From Arthrobacter sp. B3I4 (GTDB lineage: Bacteria > Actinomycetota > Actinomycetes > Actinomycetales > Micrococcaceae), in NCBI RefSeq assembly GCF_030816855.1, contig NZ_JAUSYK010000001.1:1798001-1862000 (forward strand): a DNA stretch of 64,000 nucleotides, in the 5' to 3' direction. The notes beneath the pieces are model-generated. The model searched no databases and was not told the origin of the DNA. It worked only from the letters and a program-made list of their open reading frames with translations. The translations under genes and the position numbers were made by a program. Numbering within the stretch: position 1 is the stretch's first letter; each line of letters opens with the position of its first letter. Shown here in pieces: positions 42,891-52,236 of this stretch.

Positions 42891-44606
42891 GCGGCACCAA
42901 AAAGCTCACCAGCGCCGCCGCGGCCGTGCTGGCGGTGGTCCTTTTGCTGCTCACCTCCTGTGCCCAGATACCGCGGTCCGGGCCGGTGGGCAAGAGCACC
43001 GACGAGAGCGCCGGCAAACCGAACAACGCCCCGGTCTTCTTCCCTGTGGCCCCCCGGGCCGGGGCCGGCCCTGAATCGGTCATCGAAGACTTCTACTTGG
43101 CGGGCAGCGGTTATGAGGACGACTACGCGGTGGCAAGGCAGTACCTGACCCAGGCTTCCTCGGTGAAGTGGAAGCCGGACCAGCGGGTGCTGGTCTTCCG
43201 TTCCGCCCGCGTCGTGGCAACCGCCGTCGAAAATGTCTTCAACTACGAACTGGACCTCGCCTATACGGTCGACGCCGACGGCATCGCCACTCGGTTGCCT
43301 GAAGGCACCAAGGAGAGCATTCCCGCCACGCTGACCAAGGTGGAGGGGGAGTGGCGGATAGCGGATATCCCCGACGGAACCGCCATCCCCGAGGAGACGT
43401 TCAAAGTCATCTACGGCGCGTACCCCATCTACTTCTACGACCCCACCTTCACCTACGCCGTCCCGGACGTGCGCTGGTTCATCAGAGAAGAAGACCGTCA
43501 AAGCCATGACCAGCGCGCTGCTGGGCGGGCCGGCCCCCTACCTGAAAGGCGCCGTGGTCAGTGCTTTCCCCGCCGGGATGAAGCTGGCACGCGAATCGGT
43601 TCCGGTGGTCTCCGGCGCCGCGCAGGTGGACCTCTCGGCCAAGGACCTGGTGGAAGCATCCAACGAGGACCGGCTGCGCATGCAGACCCAGCTGGCGCTG
43701 ACCTTCCGCAGCCAGCCGGACGTTATCAACGTGGAGCTGCGGGCAAACCAGGACCTGGTACGGGTGGAAGACAACGGCTCCGTGCTGCCGCCAGTGCGCG
43801 ATAAAGAGGTCCCAGCCCACCAGATCGCCGTCAGCAACAACGATCTGGTCCGCTATGAGAACAACAAGCTCGGCCCGCTGCCGGACATCAAGCCCGTCAG
43901 CACATTGTCCCCGCGCCTTCCGGCCGAGTCGCCGGCGTCCCAGGCCGTAGCCTTCCTCAACTCGGACCGCAACACGCTGTATTCGATCGTCCCCGGTCAG
44001 CCCGCGCGTGCCCTGACCACCCGGGCGAGCGTCTCGCGGCCGTCCTTCGACCGGTACGACTGGGTGTGGGCGGCCGGTCCGGGCGGGAACGGTTCCACCG
44101 AGGTCCTGGCCTACCGGCCGTCGGGGATAGCGGAGGGCGCCAACGTGCCCGGCGTGACGCTGACCCCGTCCTGGCTTGCCGGCCGGAAAGTCAAGGAGTT
44201 CCGGATCTCACGTGAAGGGACCCGGGCGCTGGTGATCTCCGAACTGAACGGCAAGACCCGGGTGCAACTCACCGGCATCGTCCGCACCAGCGACGGAACC
44301 CCCCGGGATCTCACGCCGCCGATGATTCTGCTGACGGTCCGCGACCCGGACCAGGGCGTCTGGGTAAACGACACGACAGTCGCCGTGATGAAAGGCTCCG
44401 CGAGTGACAACGTCACTCCCGAGCTGCTCTCCCTGACCGCGGCGGAACCACAACAGCTGGCGCCTTGGTCGGGGCTGACTGCGCTGAGCGCCGGCAACGG
44501 TCCGGCCGAGATCTTCGGCCAGTCCGCGGAGGGCATCTTCCAGCGGCTGGGCAACGGCTGGTCATTGCAGCTCAAGGGCGCCGTCGACCCGTCGTACCCG
44601 GGCTGA
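42887..44606 (+). pseudogene. lpqB: LpqB lipoprotein gene, interrupted by a one-base frameshift
   Basis: ATG 42887 overlaps the mtrB stop. The N-terminal frame gives a lipoprotein signal (Leu-Thr-Ser-Cys, Cys25) and the GerMN-like domain up to Val-Arg-Trp-Phe-Ile at about 43483. There the sequence ATCAGAGAAGAAGACC carries one base too many: dropping the G at 43487 gives [11 protein letters not shown] and continues in the frame that ends at 44606 with the beta-propeller domain. Both parts are otherwise intact. LpqB modulates MtrB at the membrane. A real lesion would be surprising for this conserved operon, so an assembly error is likely. Confidence 0.88.
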
Positions 44607-44617
44607 CACCGGGCGCT

Positions 44618-44667
44618 TTGCCGCCGGTTGTCCACATAGCCGGGTTGCCGCCGGTTGTCCACATAGC
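44618..44667. repeat. 27-bp-period tandem repeat carrying two TTGTCCACA DnaA-type boxes
   Basis: A 23-bp unit starting TTGCCGCCGGTTGTCCACAT occurs at 44618-44640 and 44645-44667. Each copy contains TTGTCCACA (44628-44636 and 44655-44663), the DnaA box preferred in high-G+C actinobacteria. The boxes are in the same orientation between lpqB and comF. Confidence 0.85.
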
Positions 44668-44713
44668 AGCCGCAAGGCCGGGACCGGGGGAACGGGGCAA
44701 CGAAGCTTAGGGG

Positions 44714-45634
44714 GTGAAGAAGCACCGGGTTGACCGCGACCCCACCCCTGCCTCCGTCCTTGACCCGGACCTTGATCCGGCGCCGCCTGCCGCGAAACAC
44801 CGCGGCCGTTATTCCGGCTGGACGGCGCGGTTCGCTGAGCGCGCGGACGCAGCCGCCCGGGAGCTGCTGGCACTCGCGTTCCCAGTCGAGTGCGTCTGTT
44901 GCGGCGCCGAGGACCGGGTCCTTTGTGCTCCCTGCGCCAACCGGCTCCGCCAGCTCACGCGCCGGGCGTTCCGGGCCGAGGCGAGGGCTCCGGCGCTGGT
45001 CGACATGGAGGGCTCCGTGCTGCTGCCGGTTGTGGCGGCCGGGGTCTACCGTGACGAGCTGGCGCAGAGCCTGCTCTCCTTCAAGCGACACGGTCAGCGC
45101 CAGCTGGCGGTGGCACTGGCCAAGCCACTCGCCGCGGCCATCGCCGCCTCCGCGGCCCCGGTACAGGGGGTCCTGCTGGTCCCCGTCCCCACCAGCGGGG
45201 CGGCCTTCCGACGCAGGGGCTTCGGCCCCGTCCATCTCCTGCTGGCCCACGCGCGGCGCAGCCCCGGGCTGCAGAGCGCAGCGGTCGCCGATGTACTTCG
45301 GGCCGCCCGGGCCTCCCGGCGAAGGGGACTGGACCTGAAGGGGCCTGGACAGAAAGGACTGGGCCGTGCGGCGCGGGCACGGCGGGTACGCGGCTCCATG
45401 CGGGTGAAGGGCGGAATCCGTCCGCCGGAGCTGAAAGGAAGGGCCTGCATCGTCGTAGACGACGTGCTCACCACGGGGGCCACCCTCGCCGAGGCGGCCA
45501 GGGCCCTGGGCGCCGCGGGAGCCGTGGTCCGCGGAGCGGTGGTCCTCGCGGCGACACGCCCGCCTGTGCGCGGTGACTGTGCCGGGACAAACCCCGCACC
45601 CGTGCGGAAGCAACGGGTAACGGAAAACAAATAA
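44714..45634 (+). CDS. ComF family phosphoribosyltransferase-like protein
   Basis: 306 residues from a GTG at 44714, preceded by a purine-rich TTAGGGG. A four-cysteine zinc ribbon (Glu-Cys-Val-Cys-Cys-Gly-Ala ... Leu-Cys-Ala-Pro-Cys) is followed by a type I PRTase fold with the PRPP loop Cys-Ile-Val-Val-Asp-Asp-Val-Leu-Thr-Thr-Gly-Ala-Thr near residue 246. ComF helps import DNA strands in competent Gram-positive bacteria, but many actinobacteria keep a homologue next to lpqB and hpf without evidence of competence. The insert around residues 190-225 (basic, Gly-rich) is longer than usual. Confidence 0.9.
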   Translation: MKKHRVDRDPTPASVLDPDLDPAPPAAKHRGRYSGWTARFAERADAAARELLALAFPVECVCCGAEDRVLCAPCANRLRQLTRRAFRAEARAPALVDMEGSVLLPVVAAGVYRDELAQSLLSFKRHGQRQLAVALAKPLAAAIAASAAPVQGVLLVPVPTSGAAFRRRGFGPVHLLLAHARRSPGLQSAAVADVLRAARASRRRGLDLKGPGQKGLGRAARARRVRGSMRVKGGIRPPELKGRACIVVDDVLTTGATLAEAARALGAAGAVVRGAVVLAATRPPVRGDCAGTNPAPVRKQRVTENK

Positions 45635-45717
45635 ACCAAAAAAGGATGAATAACAGGAGTCCATGAACTAACGTCGAACATGGGTACCAAGAAGAGATGT
45701 ACCTGTCGATAGCGGCT

Positions 45718-45739
45718 CGGACAGGGGCTCGACTGTCCG
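45718..45739 (+). other. Leader hairpin upstream of hpf
   Basis: CGGACAG (45718-45724) and CTGTCCG (45733-45739) form a seven-base-pair stem with an eight-base loop, about 58 bp before the hpf start. It has no T-tract and is probably a leader structure rather than a terminator. Confidence 0.5.
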
Positions 45740-45796
45740 TCAGAACGGCCCCTGGAAGTGCCGCCGTCGTGTCACCGAAGTCATTTGGAGGGCACC

Positions 45797-46525
45797 ATGG
45801 AGTTCATGATCAGCGGTCGCAATTTGACGGTCTCGGACCGGTTCCGCGAATACGCCGAGGAAAAGATCTCGAAGATTGCATCATTGGGGGACAAGGTCCA
45901 GAGGGTGGACGCGAAGGTCACCAAAGAGACCAAAGTCCGGCAGATCGCAGAGCTGCTCACTGTCGAGCTGACCGTTCTGGGCCGCGGCCCCGTGATCCGT
46001 GCCGAAGCCAGCGCGGCGGACAAGTTCGCCGCCTTCGATCTGGCCTACAACAAGCTTCTTGAACGATTGCGCCGGGCCAAGGACCGCAAGAAGGTCCACC
46101 ACGGCCGGCACACGCCCAAGTCCGTGACCGAGGCTACCGCCACCTTGGAACCGGCCAGCACCAGTGAGCCCATTTATGAGGAAGCGGCCCACTGGTCCGA
46201 GGATCGGCCGGCTGAACAGTCACCCTACGAGGTGGCGAACGACATCCCCGCTGGCGACTCGCCCGTGTTGATCCGCCGGAAGGTCTTTCCTGCTGCGTCC
46301 CTCTCCCTCGACGACGCCGTCGACAACATGGAACTCGTCGGACACGACTTCTACTTGTTCGTGGACAAGGACACCAAGGCACCGTCGGTCGTCTACCGCC
46401 GCGAAGGCTGGACCTACGGGGTGATCAGCCTGGACCAGACCTGCGAGCCGGGCGAGCCCGGCGAGGCTCCGCTGGAAGAGAAGATCATCGCCTATCGTTC
46501 TGAGGATGAGCCCGCCAGCGCCTGA
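45797..46525 (+). CDS. hpf: Long-form ribosome hibernation promoting factor
   Basis: 242 residues from ATG 45797 with GGAGGG at optimal spacing. The N-terminal domain (about 1-100) is the RaiA/HPF fold, beginning Met-Glu-Phe-Met-Ile-Ser-Gly-Arg-Asn-Leu-Thr-Val. A linker leads to the C-terminal dimerisation domain (about 170-235: Val-Ile-Arg-Arg-Lys-Val-Phe ... Phe-Tyr-Leu-Phe-Val-Asp ... Val-Val-Tyr-Arg-Arg-Glu-Gly-Trp-Thr-Tyr-Gly-Val-Ile). Two domains make it the long form, which links 70S ribosomes into inactive 100S dimers in stationary phase or stress. Confidence 0.95.
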   Translation: MEFMISGRNLTVSDRFREYAEEKISKIASLGDKVQRVDAKVTKETKVRQIAELLTVELTVLGRGPVIRAEASAADKFAAFDLAYNKLLERLRRAKDRKKVHHGRHTPKSVTEATATLEPASTSEPIYEEAAHWSEDRPAEQSPYEVANDIPAGDSPVLIRRKVFPAASLSLDDAVDNMELVGHDFYLFVDKDTKAPSVVYRREGWTYGVISLDQTCEPGEPGEAPLEEKIIAYRSEDEPASA

Positions 46526-46553
46526 GCGGCGGTTTTTCGACGAAGGGAAGAAT

Positions 46554-47831
46554 GTGCCCGCATCGCTGAGCCTCAAGCAGGCGCGGCGGATTGCACTGGC
46601 AGCCCAAGGATTGGATAAGGTCCGGCCCGCCGCACCCGTGAGCGCACGGGCGGTGGGCCGGACCTTTGCCCGCCTCCAGCTAGTCCAGATCGATTCCGTG
46701 AACGTGCTTGCGCGCAGCCACTACCTGCCGTTCTTCTCCAGGCTCGGTAACTACGACCGTTCCATCCTGCACCGGATGGCGGGCACCCGTCCGCGCCGGA
46801 TGATGGAGTACTGGGCGCATGAGGCCAGCTTCATCCGTCCCGAGCATTTCCGTGACCTCGTGATCTGGCAGAACCGCAGCTGGGTCGGCGCGCACGCCAT
46901 GGATCCGCAGTTCCGGTCCGAGGTGGCTCAGCGCGTGCTGCAGGCGCTCGCCGACGGACCGCCCTTAACGGCAGGCGAACTCACTGTCCGTCTGGGCCAC
47001 GTTGAGGAACGGGCCAGGGACAACTGGGGATGGAACTGGAACGCCGTCAAGCGCGTCCTTGAGCACCTGTTCGAAGAGGGGCTGGTCTCCGCCGCCTCCC
47101 GGACCGATTCCTTTGAACGCCGCTACACGCTGACCGCGAGGGTCCTTCCGCCGACCGCTGCGCCTGGTCTTGCAACCGGCGCCGGTCTTGCAGGGGGCGC
47201 CGGTCTTCCAGCCGGCGCCGGCGCGGCGGAGCCTGACGCCGCAGCCGCCATGGTCCGGCTGATCGACGCCGCTGCGCTGGCCCACGGCATCGGCACGGTG
47301 CGGTGTTTCGCCGACTACTTCCGGAGTCCGCTGCGCGCCGCCGCCGCTGCCGTGGAGCAGCTCGTCGGCACCGGTCGGCTGGAACCGGTGACCGTTGCCG
47401 GCTGGAACCGGCCGCTGTACCGGCACGTCGAGGCGAGGCTGCCGCGGACTGCCAGCGGCCGGGCGCTGCTGAGCCCCTTCGATTCACTGGTGTTCGAGCG
47501 CCGCCGGCTGGAGGAACTGTTCGGCTTCCATTACCGGCTGGAGATCTACACTCCGGAAGCCAAGCGCCGCTACGGCTACTACGTGCTGCCCTTCCTGCTG
47601 CGCGACGGGATCGTTGCCCGGGTGGATCTGAAAGCGGACCGGGCAGCGGGCAGCCTGCTGGTTCGGAGCAGCCACGCAGAGCCCGGCGCGCCGGCGGATA
47701 CCGCCGTCGAACTCGCCGAGGAACTGCAGCTCATGGCAGAGTGGTTGGAGCTTGACCGGATCGCTGTCGCCCCCGTCGGGGCCCTGGCGGCGGCGCTTGC
47801 GCAGGCAGTGGACGGCCTGCATCCGCTCTGA
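46554..47831 (+). CDS. YcaQ/AlkX-like winged-helix DNA glycosylase
   Basis: 425 residues from GTG 46554, which has GAAGGGA six bases upstream; an earlier in-frame start would overlap hpf. The HTH_42 family is shown by Gln-Leu-Val-Gln-Ile-Asp-Ser-Val-Asn-Val-Leu-Ala-Arg-Ser-His near residues 47-61, containing the Gln-x-Asp catalytic motif of interstrand-crosslink glycosylases, and Tyr-Trp-Ala-His-Glu-Ala-Ser-Phe. Characterised members (E. coli YcaQ, Streptomyces AlkZ) unhook DNA crosslinks. The region about 202-226 is an Ala/Gly-rich repeat insert. There is no sign of an adjacent antibiotic cluster, so a housekeeping YcaQ role is more likely. Confidence 0.85.
   Translation: MPASLSLKQARRIALAAQGLDKVRPAAPVSARAVGRTFARLQLVQIDSVNVLARSHYLPFFSRLGNYDRSILHRMAGTRPRRMMEYWAHEASFIRPEHFRDLVIWQNRSWVGAHAMDPQFRSEVAQRVLQALADGPPLTAGELTVRLGHVEERARDNWGWNWNAVKRVLEHLFEEGLVSAASRTDSFERRYTLTARVLPPTAAPGLATGAGLAGGAGLPAGAGAAEPDAAAAMVRLIDAAALAHGIGTVRCFADYFRSPLRAAAAAVEQLVGTGRLEPVTVAGWNRPLYRHVEARLPRTASGRALLSPFDSLVFERRRLEELFGFHYRLEIYTPEAKRRYGYYVLPFLLRDGIVARVDLKADRAAGSLLVRSSHAEPGAPADTAVELAEELQLMAEWLELDRIAVAPVGALAAALAQAVDGLHPL
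47160..47226. repeat. GGCGCCGGTCTT-type repeats inside the YcaQ-like gene
   Basis: Three in-frame blocks containing the palindrome GGCGCC, the first two followed by GGTCTT (near 47180, 47198 and 47215), encode the repeated Ala-Gly-Leu-Ala/Pro-(Gly/Ala) stretch in the interdomain linker. The frame is kept. Confidence 0.7.
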
Positions 47832-47915
47832 GGGAACAGGCGCGTCCCGCCCTGCGTCTCTCCCGTAGACTAAACACGCCGGAATTCGGCAGCTGGAGAC
47901 TGGGAGCAATTTCAC

Positions 47916-50654
47916 GTGGCATCACTTATTGAAAAACTTCTCCGCACGGGTGACAAAAAGACCCTGCGGCAACTGCGGAACTATGCCGATTCCATCAACG
48001 CCCTGGAAAGCTCCTTCCAGACCTTCACTGACGCCGAACTACGCGAAGAGACCGACCGGCTCCGGGCCCGCCACAGCGACGGCGAGAAGCTCGACGACCT
48101 GCTGCCCGAGGCTTTCGCCGCCGTCCGCGAGGCGTCATCGCGGACCCTCGGGATGCGCCACTTCGACGTCCAGCTGATGGGCGGTGCCGCGCTGCATCTG
48201 GGCAACATCGCCGAAATGAAGACCGGTGAAGGCAAGACCCTCGTGGCAACCGCCCCGGCCTACCTTAACGCCCTCACCGGCAAGGGCGTGCACGTCATCA
48301 CCGTGAACGACTACCTCGCCGAATACCAGTCGGACCTGATGGGGCGCGTCTACCGCTTCCTTGGCCTGACCAGCGGCTGCATCCTGTCCAACCAGGACCC
48401 CGCCGTCCGCCGGGAACAGTACGCCTCCGACATCACCTACGGCACCAACAACGAATTCGGCTTCGACTATCTCCGCGACAACATGGCATGGGATAAGAGC
48501 GAGCTCGTCCAGCGCGGCCACAACTTTGCCATCGTCGACGAAGTCGACTCGATCCTCATCGACGAGGCCCGGACCCCGCTGATCATTTCCGGACCGGCGC
48601 AGGGCGACACCAACCGCTGGTACAGCGAATTCGCCAAGGTCGTGCTGCGGCTCCAGGCGGAAACCGACTACGAAGTCGACGAAAAAAAGCGCACGGTTGG
48701 TGTCCTCGAGGCCGGCATCGAGAAGGTCGAGGACTACCTCGGGATCCACAACCTTTACGAGTCCGCCAACACCCCGCTGATCGGGTTCCTGAACAACGCC
48801 ATCAAGGCGAAGGAACTGTTCAAGCGGGACAAGGACTACGTCATCCTCGACGGCGAGGTGCTGATCGTGGACGAGCACACCGGCCGCATCCTCGCCGGCC
48901 GGCGCTACAACGAGGGCATGCACCAGGCGATCGAAGCCAAAGAAGGCGTCGAGATCAAGGCGGAGAACCAGACCCTCGCCACGGTTACGCTGCAGAATTA
49001 CTTCCGCATGTACGACAAGCTCTCAGGCATGACCGGCACCGCCGAAACCGAGGCCGCCGAGTTTATGAGCACCTACAAGCTCGGCGTCGTTGCCATTCCC
49101 ACCAACCGGGACATGCAGCGCGTGGACCAGGCGGACCTCGTTTACAAGAACGAGACTGTCAAGTTCGACGCCGTGGTCAAGGACATTGCCGAGCGTCACG
49201 AAAAGGGCCAGCCGGTTCTGGTCGGCACCACCAGCGTCGAAAAGAGCGAATACCTGTCCCGGCTGCTGGCCAAGGAAGGTATCCGGCACGAGGTTCTGAA
49301 CGCCAAGAACCACGCCCGGGAAGCATCCATCGTGGCGCAGGCCGGCCGCAAGGGAGCCGTCACCGTCGCGACCAACATGGCCGGCCGCGGCACCGACATC
49401 ATGCTGGGCGGCAATGCCGAGTTCACTGCCGTCGCCGAGCTGGCCCAGCGCGGACTGGACCCGGAGGAGAACTCCGAGGAATACGAGTCTGCCTGGCCAT
49501 CAGCCTTTGAAGCGGCCAAGCAGTCCGTCAAGGACGAGCATGAGGAAGTGCTCAACCTGGGCGGTCTCTATGTGCTCGGCACCGAGCGGCACGAGTCCCG
49601 CCGGATCGACAACCAGCTCCGCGGACGGTCCGGGCGCCAGGGCGACCCGGGCGAGTCCCGCTTCTACCTGTCGCTGACCGATGACCTGATGCGCCTGTTC
49701 AACTCCGGGGCAGCCGAGCGGCTGATGAACAGCTCGGTTCCGGACGACGTTGCGCTTGAATCCAAGCTCGTGTCGCGCGCCATCGCCTCGGCCCAGGGCC
49801 AGGTTGAGGGCCGCAACGCCGAACAGCGGAAGAACGTCCTGAAATACGACGACGTCCTGAACCGTCAGCGCGAAGCCATCTACGGTGACCGCCGGCGCAT
49901 CCTGGAGGGTGACGACCTGCATGAAAAGGTCCAGTACTTCCTCGAGGACACCATCACCGCGTTCATCGACGAGGCGACCGCGGAGGGGACCGGCGACGAC
50001 TGGGACTTCAACCTCCTCTGGACCAACCTGAAGACCCTCTACCCGGTCAGCTTCTCACCGCGCGACGTGATCGATGAAGCCGGCGGGAAGTCGAGGATCA
50101 CCGCAGAGTTCCTGAAAGAAGAGATCCTTTCCGACGCCCGTTTGATGTACCAGGCCCGCGAGGAAGTGATCGGGTCCGAAAGCATGCGCGAACTCGAGCG
50201 CCGCGTGGTCCTGTCGGTGATCGGCCGCAAGTGGCAGGAACACCTCTATGAGATGGACTACCTCAAGGAAGGCATTGGCCTGCGGGCGATGGCCCAGCGC
50301 GATCCCTTGGTCGAGTACCAGCGCGAAGGCTTCATCATGTTCCAGGCCATGATGGAGGCCATCCGTGAAGAGAGCGTGGGCTTCCTGTTCAACCTGGACG
50401 TGGAAGTGACCCCGGCGCAGGACGTCGTGGTGGCCGACGGTGCGGGCCAGCACACCGAGCACCAGGAGCCGCAGGTCCACGCCGCAGGACTGGAGGCTCC
50501 GGAGAAGCCGGCCCAGCTGCAGTACACGGCGCCGGGCGAGGACGGCGCAGCCCAGACCCGGATCGAGGCGAAAACCTCGGGACGCTCCGGCAACCCGGCG
50601 AAGGCAGCGGCGCAGGAGTCGCCCCGCCGGGCCAGCAAAAAGAAGCGCCGCTAA
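47916..50654 (+). CDS. secA: Preprotein translocase ATPase SecA
   Basis: 912 residues from a GTG. Motor of the general secretion pathway. Walker A Thr-Gly-Glu-Gly-Lys-Thr lies at 103-108 and the DEAD-type Asp-Glu-Val-Asp at 208-211; the preprotein cross-linking domain, helical scaffold and wing follow in normal order. Length and the neighbouring hpf, comF and mtrAB-lpqB genes identify it as SecA1, the housekeeping copy. The C-terminal tail ends in a Lys/Arg-rich stretch and lacks the zinc-binding cysteine cluster found in E. coli SecA, as is common in actinobacteria. A strong terminator follows. Confidence 0.97.
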   Translation: MASLIEKLLRTGDKKTLRQLRNYADSINALESSFQTFTDAELREETDRLRARHSDGEKLDDLLPEAFAAVREASSRTLGMRHFDVQLMGGAALHLGNIAEMKTGEGKTLVATAPAYLNALTGKGVHVITVNDYLAEYQSDLMGRVYRFLGLTSGCILSNQDPAVRREQYASDITYGTNNEFGFDYLRDNMAWDKSELVQRGHNFAIVDEVDSILIDEARTPLIISGPAQGDTNRWYSEFAKVVLRLQAETDYEVDEKKRTVGVLEAGIEKVEDYLGIHNLYESANTPLIGFLNNAIKAKELFKRDKDYVILDGEVLIVDEHTGRILAGRRYNEGMHQAIEAKEGVEIKAENQTLATVTLQNYFRMYDKLSGMTGTAETEAAEFMSTYKLGVVAIPTNRDMQRVDQADLVYKNETVKFDAVVKDIAERHEKGQPVLVGTTSVEKSEYLSRLLAKEGIRHEVLNAKNHAREASIVAQAGRKGAVTVATNMAGRGTDIMLGGNAEFTAVAELAQRGLDPEENSEEYESAWPSAFEAAKQSVKDEHEEVLNLGGLYVLGTERHESRRIDNQLRGRSGRQGDPGESRFYLSLTDDLMRLFNSGAAERLMNSSVPDDVALESKLVSRAIASAQGQVEGRNAEQRKNVLKYDDVLNRQREAIYGDRRRILEGDDLHEKVQYFLEDTITAFIDEATAEGTGDDWDFNLLWTNLKTLYPVSFSPRDVIDEAGGKSRITAEFLKEEILSDARLMYQAREEVIGSESMRELERRVVLSVIGRKWQEHLYEMDYLKEGIGLRAMAQRDPLVEYQREGFIMFQAMMEAIREESVGFLFNLDVEVTPAQDVVVADGAGQHTEHQEPQVHAAGLEAPEKPAQLQYTAPGEDGAAQTRIEAKTSGRSGNPAKAAAQESPRRASKKKRR

Positions 50655-50662
50655 GGTTAGTG

Positions 50663-50700
50663 ACACAGGGCCGGAACGAAAGTTCCGGCCCTGTGTGTTT
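50663..50700 (+). terminator. Intrinsic terminator after secA
   Basis: Arms 50663-50677 and 50682-50696 are perfect 15-bp complements with a GAAA loop, followed by GTTT. Confidence 0.93.
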
Positions 50701-50734
50701 AAGGCAGCCCTCCTTTCTGGGTTTGCGCGGACGT

Positions 50735-51208
50735 CTAGCCGATCTCAAGCACGGTGACCCGCCATGTCATCCGGCACCGCTCGAGCCGCAGTGCCACTGC
50801 CCGGACCCGCAATTCGTCGGAGACAACGGCGCTGGCCTCGTAGACGTCGTCGGCTACCCGGCAGGCGCGGACCGATCGGACGCACGGATTGCGGTGCAAC
50901 CGGCCCGCGGTGGGCGAAGAGCCCGACGCCACGCGCCGGGTCAGTGCGGCCCGGTGCTGGAGTGCGGCCAGGCAGCGTTCATCCAGCCGGCGCGCAAGCT
51001 GTTGGGCCGGCCGGGTCCCGGCCAGCACCTCGATAGCCGCCTGGACAGTGGAGCGGCAGATGGCACAGACTTCCTTCTCCTGGTCCACGAGCCGCAAAAC
51101 CGGCGGGTCGGCGCAGGGCGCTGACGTTGCGGGAGTGGAATGGGGATCAGGCGGGGCCGGCGGGACCGGGACTGCGATGCCTGCGCGGATACCGGTGAAG
51201 GGGCTCAT
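50735..51208 (-). CDS. Rv3235-like conserved actinobacterial protein (DUF6459 type)
   Basis: 157 residues from ATG 51208, which has AAAGGAA five bases upstream. An N-terminal Pro-rich, disordered segment (about 1-40) is followed by a helical region (Thr-Val-Gln-Ala-Ala-Ile-Glu-Val-Leu-Ala-Gly-Thr-Arg-Pro-Ala-Gln-Gln-Leu) and a beta-rich end (Val-Arg-Ala-Val-Ala-Leu-Arg-Leu-Glu-Arg ... Trp-Arg-Val-Thr-Val-Leu-Glu-Ile-Gly). Homologues sit next to secA in other actinobacteria (Rv3235 in M. tuberculosis). Three cysteines cluster near the start (Cys-Ala-Asp ... Val-Cys-Ala-Ile-Cys). No function is known. It is the last gene of a reverse-strand pair with the LysM gene. Confidence 0.8.
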   Translation of the reverse strand: MSPFTGIRAGIAVPVPPAPPDPHSTPATSAPCADPPVLRLVDQEKEVCAICRSTVQAAIEVLAGTRPAQQLARRLDERCLAALQHRAALTRRVASGSSPTAGRLHRNPCVRSVRACRVADDVYEASAVVSDELRVRAVALRLERCRMTWRVTVLEIG

Positions 51209-51252
51209 GGGGTTCCTTTGCTGTCGTTGGAGGAGTTGCGGTGTGAGTTGCC

Positions 51253-52077
51253 TCAGAAGCCGACGGGAATGATCAGGACCTGTCCGGGGAGCAACAGGCC
51301 GGGATCCGGGCCAATGACGCCGCGGTTGGCCTGGTAAAGCCGCGGCCACGCCAGCGCAACGTCCACGTCGGAGGCGAGGGGACCCAACGCCTCCGCGCAG
51401 ATGCTCCACAGCGAATCACCCGTTTGGACGGTTACTTCAGCCGTCCTGGCCGCCCGGGCCTGGTCCCGATGCGGGGCTGCCGCCAGGACGCGGGGGTCCA
51501 TTGGCGTCGGTGACGGTGTCCAGTGCGGATCCACCCCAAGGCTCCGCGGGAGCGGCAAGGGCGCCGGCGGATCCGGGGCCGGAGTTGCCGCCCGCGGCAG
51601 GGCAACAGCTTGTGCGGCCAGCGCGCCGCCGCTGGGCACCCAGGCCGCAACCACCGCTGACGCAGCGGTGCCCTGGCCCGCCGGATCCCCGGCCCGCGTT
51701 GACGCCTGCGCCAGGGGCGCCGTGGCGAGCTGCAGTCCGACGGCGGCCAGTGCCAGCCGGCGCATGAACGCCGGGCTGAACTTCCCCGCAGCGACAGCGG
51801 CCCGGTGGCTCCCGCAGCGTTCCAGCAGTGCAGCCGCGACGGCGATCAGAAAGGACAGCACCCACCAGACGACGACAATCAAGCCAGTGGTGTTGGCCAC
51901 CAGTCCGATGTGGTCCTCAAAAGAGAGGGACTGCCGCCGGGCCGTGGAGGTTTGCAGGCGCTGTGCGAGTTGCGCCCCGGACCACGCCAGGAATGCTCCC
52001 AGCAGCAGGATGAGCGCCGCCATGGCTGCGTCCGCGCGCCGTCCCTGCGCCCTGCCGGCGGATGTTGCGGTGACCAC
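51253..52077 (-). CDS. Membrane protein with C-terminal LysM domain
   Basis: 274 residues from a GTG at 52077, preceded by AAAGGAGG. Two or three membrane helices lie at about 17-38, 60-85 and 105-125, followed by a Pro/Ala-rich spacer and a LysM domain at about 212-272 (Val-Gln-Thr-Gly-Asp-Ser-Leu-Trp-Ser-Ile-Cys ... Leu-Leu-Pro-Gly-Gln-Val-Leu-Ile-Ile-Pro). LysM binds peptidoglycan or GlcNAc polymers, so the protein probably bridges membrane and wall. It is 44 bp upstream of the Rv3235-like gene and likely co-transcribed. Confidence 0.87.
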   Translation of the reverse strand: MVTATSAGRAQGRRADAAMAALILLLGAFLAWSGAQLAQRLQTSTARRQSLSFEDHIGLVANTTGLIVVVWWVLSFLIAVAAALLERCGSHRAAVAAGKFSPAFMRRLALAAVGLQLATAPLAQASTRAGDPAGQGTAASAVVAAWVPSGGALAAQAVALPRAATPAPDPPAPLPLPRSLGVDPHWTPSPTPMDPRVLAAAPHRDQARAARTAEVTVQTGDSLWSICAEALGPLASDVDVALAWPRLYQANRGVIGPDPGLLLPGQVLIIPVGF

Positions 52078-52236
52078 CTGGTGCCTCCTTTGGCCATATC
52101 CATTTGATGCAGTTTGATGCTGTTTGACACGTTTTGGTGCCTTTATTGCAGTTTGCTCCGGAGTGAGGGTGCTTGTCTAGAGGCAGCAGGATGAAAGTGG
52201 ATTGACCCCTTACGTGCTGCCGCCTACGCTGTCGCC
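52078..52236. promoter_or_regulatory. Divergent promoter region, LysM gene / unknown gene
   Basis: 159 bp. The left part contains several TTTGATGC / TTTGACAC / TTTTGGTGC-like near-repeats (about 52109-52140) in a more AT-rich stretch, probably holding the LysM-gene promoter. No clean operator symmetry. Confidence 0.4.
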
